A DNA stretch of 64,000 bases. Source: Paralvinella palmiformis (Eukaryota; Annelida; Polychaeta; Terebellida; Alvinellidae). Of this stretch, positions 59,706-64,000 are shown one piece after another; positions within the stretch are counted from its first letter, which is position 1, and each line of letters begins with the position of its first letter. A program made the translations under genes and the position numbers. The stretch lies in NCBI GenBank assembly GCA_025642065.1, contig JAODUP010000155.1:291001-355000 (forward strand), in the 5' to 3' direction. The notes beneath the pieces were generated by a model, which was not told the origin of the DNA, ran no database searches, and saw only the letters and a list, made by a program, of their open reading frames with translations.

Positions 59706-60228
59706 CCGTTTCTCTAGATGCTAGTGCCATCGTGTCATAAAAGCCAAAAACTCCCTAACATCACAGGACTTTGTGTGCTGCAAAATAACAACACTGTAAA
59801 ATTATGTTTTCTCTTGAGTTGGTACACCTCTAAAGTTCAGTGACACTGATCCGGGAAATGGCTGGGAATACTCTACCGTCGGATAAACTCTAGACCCAAT
59901 GAGATCTGTCGATCACAAAAACTCGATGAGATCGGAATTTGAGGAAAATACGATCCAATAAGATCAGAAAATGGGATCCAATCTAATCTAATTTTATTAA
60001 AGGTGGTGGAAATCGGATTAAAATTGAAAATATGATAATTAGGGATCATGCTGCGGCACACAAATGAGTGTCTTATAGACCATCAAACAAATAATTGGAG
60101 TCTTAGTCAATGCAAAATGGGGTGAATAAATTTTGATTTTAATTTGTACTAGACCTAATGCTTATTCATGTCTCAAATTTGCCTTTGTTGCATTTATTTC
60201 AGTAACAATCTTCATCATTCAATAAGGC

Positions 60229-60229
60229 G

Positions 60230-60286
<57 letters not shown>

Positions 60287-60287
60287 T
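60229..60287. repeat. (TA)n microsatellite
   Basis: About 28 TA units with one A interruption near 60240. Confidence 0.95.
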
Positions 60288-60599
60288 ATGTGACACATAT
60301 GCAGGTGAGGAACGTATAATCAAGCCATCTAGTGTTATTATGTGTACAACTGATTGAATAAAGTTGATATATTGGTTAAATACCGATAAACTGAGGCTAA
60401 TTTCAATGTTGTATTACAATACGTGACCAACATGCATTTGGCCGTAGAACCGAGAACACGCTCTCACATACCAATTAAACATGGACAATGTATGTCAGCC
60501 GAATAATACATACAACATAAAACAGGGACTACACGATACCATCAAGTCAAGGACGACTTTATTTTGAGGTTTTGAAAGTAGAATGGAAATTTGTATTTG

Positions 60600-61000
60600 A
60601 ACTTGTTTGAACGTTTACTCACTCGTGTAGTAATTTATTCACTGACTCGGTGACTGTGCAACTTAATGAATGACTGACTACCTGATTGATTTATTGATTG
60701 AATGATTGATTTACTGACTGACAGACTGATTGATTGACTACTTGCCCGTGTGCCTGATTGATTGACTTAGTCACTCACTCATTCGCTCAATCGTTGACAC
60801 ACTCACTCAATCACACTGCTTAAAATATCCAGTTTCCAGACAGCCAATATTCCCACCATAATAGCACAGTATTATATCCATATTATGGTCTAATGTATCT
60901 TTAGATCTCCTATAGCTGAAGCGTCTATCTGATCTTATCTACTTATAACTAGTCAATGATCCATTTTCCATATCAACAGTGATTGTTTAGCATGATCAGC
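60600..61000 (+). repeat. Degenerate ACTG/ATTG array plus a dispersed repeat copy
   Basis: The tetranucleotide-like tract (60610-60800) is followed by GTCTAATGTATCTTTAGATC and TATAGCTGAAGCGTCTATCT. These match 34870-34930 (and more weakly 29990-30060) in the same orientation. Confidence 0.5.
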
Positions 61001-61001
61001 A

Positions 61002-61008
<7 letters not shown>

Positions 61009-61068
<60 letters not shown>

Positions 61069-61152
61069 ATTATTATTATTATTAATAAATTACATTAACT
61101 TGAAATATTGATTCTTAGTAAAGTAAGTGGATAAACTATATATATAATAGTG

Positions 61153-61199
<47 letters not shown>
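61009..61199. repeat. (TA)n, (ATT)n and (TA)n tracts
   Basis: (TA)~27 at 61009-61063, ATT units to 61084, then (AT)~21 at 61157-61199. Confidence 0.95.
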
Positions 61200-61202
<3 letters not shown>

Positions 61203-61804
61203 ATACGCTTCTTTTGATATAATTATCTGATGGATGGCTGTAAATATAGCGATGTGTTTGTAAACATAACTCAAGGCAAACTAATAATTGCTGTTTATTT
61301 ATCTTATTAAGTTGGATATGATGATCACTCAGTAATTAATATTTGTCATCGGAATATCCATTTTAGACAATCTTTTATTTATTAATAGAACATCATATCA
61401 ACTCGAATTACGATATTCAGTTATTTTTGTATTACTCCTTACGTAGCTTGCAGTAATACATATTCACGTAATATTATACTCTAACATGTAAGCAATTGAT
61501 TATGTGTTTTTTTGCAAAGTCATTTATATGATTCTATATTTTACTACGATGTATTATATTATTCTACGCTACGCAATTCAAATCAACACCAGACTATGCT
61601 ATACTAAATTATTATAAGCAATATTATACTGTACAATAATAGATTGTACGAAATTGCATTATGCCATGACATTTAAAAAAAACACTGGGAAGCCATCAAT
61701 TATCATTGACAGAATATTTCATCAATTTTTTGACATTTTATGGACTTATTCATCGTCGTGCTCATATTCAAGCCACTCGCCGGAATAACAAACTACTCGA
61801 TCAA

Positions 61805-62276
61805 TTATTTCAATCCCATTTCTGTTGGTTTCATCTGAGCTTGAAGTACTTTCATAATTGAGTATCTATCCAATGCTTCGTTGAACTTGATCGCCACCAT
61901 ACCACATGATGATGATGTAGCTTCCATTGTCCAGTAATGATCCATGTTCTTCAGCTTCCACGGGACGTTGTGTATACTATTAATGAAGAGTGATTGACAG
62001 GTTGGCATGACGCTGCGATTAATTCCTTGGATGTGGTCCGGTAGCTTGTCACGTCTGTATCGCCAATGAATGCATCCGATGAAAAACATCCCAAAGGAAC
62101 GCATCATTGATGTGGCCCGATTTAGACATCCGAAAAACTGAACGCGTGAATCTGTCGACGTCAACCGAATCAGTAGAAAGAACAACTATAGCTTGGTCAA
62201 GGTTAACGAAGGTCTTTGTGCGACCATCACCTTTCATCACCAACTTCAAATCGTTTGGTCTTCCTTTGTTCATCAT
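61805..62276 (-). pseudogene. Unidentified broken coding fragment, two collinear frames
   Basis: On the minus strand one frame (62276 to 62049) reads RPNDLKLVMKGDGRTKTFVN, then TDSVDVDRFTRSVFRMSKSG and HINDAFLWDVFHRM. A second frame then continues to 61805 with SLFINSIHNVPWKLKNMDHY, WTMEATSSSCGMVAIKFNEA and LDRYSIMKVLQAQMKP. Base composition is markedly less AT-rich than its surroundings, and both halves look protein-like with aromatic and charged residues. I read it as one protein of at least 150 residues broken by a frameshift near 62050. I do not recognise the family. It may be a mobile-element or duplicated gene fragment. Confidence 0.4.
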
Positions 62277-62339
62277 AGACGCTAATATCGTCCAAACCGG
62301 TGAAGACGCGCAGAACAGGAAGAACTAGTGATCTATTAA

Positions 62340-63330
62340 TTGTCTATTAAACGTTTATCTATCTTCACGTTGTTACTGCTCAGACCAACATCCATCCAAA
62401 CAATGGAGAAGATTATCTGATTACAAACTACACACCTGTAGATCAGTGATGGTGTTTTATATCTTTGACGAGGAAATCAAAATTAGTTATCTTTTGTTAA
62501 CCTAACAATATCACGTGATGTTTGCTCAATTGCCTTAATACTTTCTGATCCCTTTTCAAACTCGTAAGTGGCAAGAATCTCTTCCGGGTTATTTGCCTTG
62601 ATTATTTTTCCCCATGATTACATTGGGGGTGGGGGGGGGGGTGAAAACAAAGAAATTTGACGCATGAACTTGTTCAGTATTTTATCATAGGGCCTTCTCA
62701 CTTGATTACTGGCAACTGTACTCTATAGGAGCTCACAATCAACCGTTTTAACTCCGTTCTATGTAGTAATATCAACGAGATATACTACATAAATTAGGTT
62801 TACGGGATTTATTTATTTTATTCCATTTGTCAGATCTGTTTCGCCTCCTGGCATAAAATCATTTAGTTGGATAATGTTCGGCAAAGATGAAAAGATGGAC
62901 AGTCACATAAAACCGATCATCGACATTCCTCGAACGTAGATATCAAACTCTTTGTCACCATGATATTATCAACAATTACGGAATATCATTGGATTACATT
63001 TAATACGTGAAAAATATGCCACAAGTGTTGAATTAATAAACATATACCATTATCTGTTAGCAAATAACAGAAATAAAGACGCTATGTAAAAGTGTTCAGA
63101 AAACGCATTTCTGGTGATGTGATGATCTTGTTAGATGTGAATATATAGAAGTTTCTGGTTATATCAACATCATTTACAAGTAAGGAATTGCTACATCAGA
63201 GTCCGTTTTATACTCAAATAATAAATATCAAATATCTGATGATATACAACGTGATAAGAGAAATAAAGAGTTAGTATATGTTTATAAGGAATTGTTATAT
63301 TTTAATCACCCACCAGAAAGTTTTTGTTTA
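62340..63330. other. No gene recognised
   Basis: AT-rich with a poly-G tract (62624-62641) and no conserved frame. Confidence 0.35.
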
Positions 63331-63332
63331 TC

Positions 63333-63464
63333 GTATGTGTGTGTGTGTCTATTTGTATGTGTGTGTGTGTCTATTTGTATGTGCGTGTGTGTCTATTTGT
63401 ATGTGTGTGTGTGTCTATTTGTATATGTGTGTGTGTCTATTTGTATGTGCGTGTGTTTCACTTA
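63333..63464. repeat. 22-bp minisatellite, 6 copies
   Basis: The unit GTATGTGTGTGTGTGTCTAT plus TT repeats with starts at 63333, 63355, 63377, 63399, 63421 and 63443. Small variations (GTGCGT, GTATAT) are seen. The Cys/Val-rich open frames here are artefacts. Confidence 0.95.
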
Positions 63465-63492
63465 TATATGCAGCGATCCATCTATCTATACT

Positions 63493-63610
63493 GCTGTTTT
63501 ATGGCCACTATTGTGCACATTGTAGGCTAAATGGGCCAAAGGCAATGAAGCGAAATAAAAGATGAAACACCCTCCAGATACAGCCACATCGGGGATTGGG
63601 TCCAAGTGTT
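63493..63610 (-). repeat. Minus-strand SINE, family A fragment
   Basis: The reverse complement matches the body and tail of the SINEs at 25138 and 25896 (GTTTCATCTTTTATTTCGCT, CATTTAGCCTACAATG, GTGGCCATAAAAC). Confidence 0.7.
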
Positions 63611-63727
63611 AAGAGATCTCTCTTCTAGCTGAGATATTTGTATCCTTACTTAGAGCTAACCAACCTTGTGGCTAACTGTGGCTATAAAACATGTAATTCC
63701 TTAATAACTATTATCTCTGCAAGACGG

Positions 63728-63808
63728 CAGTAACAACAACAACAACAACGACAACGACACGACGACGATGATGACGACGATGCTGCTGCTGCTGGTGATG
63801 ATGATGCT
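63728..63808. repeat. Mixed trinucleotide repeat (AAC/GAC/GCT/GAT)
   Basis: AACAAC, ACGACG, GCTGCT and GATGAT runs in succession. The Ser/Cys-rich minus-strand frame is an artefact. Confidence 0.9.
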
Positions 63809-64000
63809 AGCTGAAATAAAAACACCAACAATAACAACATGCCTTCAAACTGATGACATTCCGTATGATTTTCCACAATATTAAATGGCGCATTTCTGTA
63901 TGTTTACGTTATTTGTTAGACAAATTGTGATGTCAATATTCAGCATTTCACATGGATAGGCTAAAGTGAGGGTGTTATTGAAGGTCATCGATCATCGATC

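Noticed and set aside
63278..63565. Cys/Val-rich frames in three registers
   Set aside because: Translations of a 22-bp GT-rich minisatellite.

Overview
The window is AT-rich metazoan nuclear DNA with split genes, long introns, dense microsatellites, tRNA-derived SINEs, LINE fragments and DNA-transposon remnants. The repeat types and the protein sequences fit an invertebrate, most likely a mollusc or another lophotrochozoan. The sequence alone does not prove the clade.

Only two intact protein genes could be assembled, both on the + strand and head-to-tail. PPME1 (protein phosphatase methylesterase 1, 15 coding exons, 6874-16843, 410 codons) keeps its Ser-Asp-His triad and needs two GC-AG introns for an open frame. 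MTFP1 (mitochondrial fission process protein 1, 3 coding exons, 18164-21933, 192 codons) starts about 0.9 kb past the likely PPME1 poly(A) signal. A short upstream ORF ends one base before its start codon. I see no functional link between the two genes beyond adjacency.

Layout. 1-6.9 kb: mobile-element debris, comprising a hAT remnant with TIR-like ends (969-2364), a perfect 26-bp palindrome and two different decayed non-LTR reverse transcriptases. 6.9-17.3 kb: PPME1. 18.1-23.3 kb: MTFP1. The introns of both genes carry TIR elements of about 0.9 kb. 23.5-43 kb: tRNA-like SINEs, diverged tandem blocks, an L2/CR1-type LINE 3' end and many (AT)n tracts. 42.07-42.75 kb: a TIR element sitting inside a (TA)n microsatellite. 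43.14-45.50 kb: a decayed THAP/P-element-like transposon with ~90-bp TIRs and an exact 8-bp direct repeat at its ends. 47.1-47.4 kb: a 39-bp tandem array. 48.2-49.2 kb: a compound trinucleotide tract and a minus-strand LINE fragment. 49.6-57 kb: diverged tandem blocks in inverted orientation relative to those at 29-37 kb. 57-64 kb: microsatellites, an unidentified broken coding fragment and a 22-bp minisatellite.

The strongest large-scale signal is the placement of a ~0.5-kb repeat unit: three + copies and three - copies nearly mirror-symmetric about 43.1 kb, suggesting an old large inverted duplication later invaded by transposons. I found no prokaryote-type system, CRISPR array, rRNA or convincing functional tRNA gene. 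All calls come from reading the sequence by eye; no alignment or database search was run.
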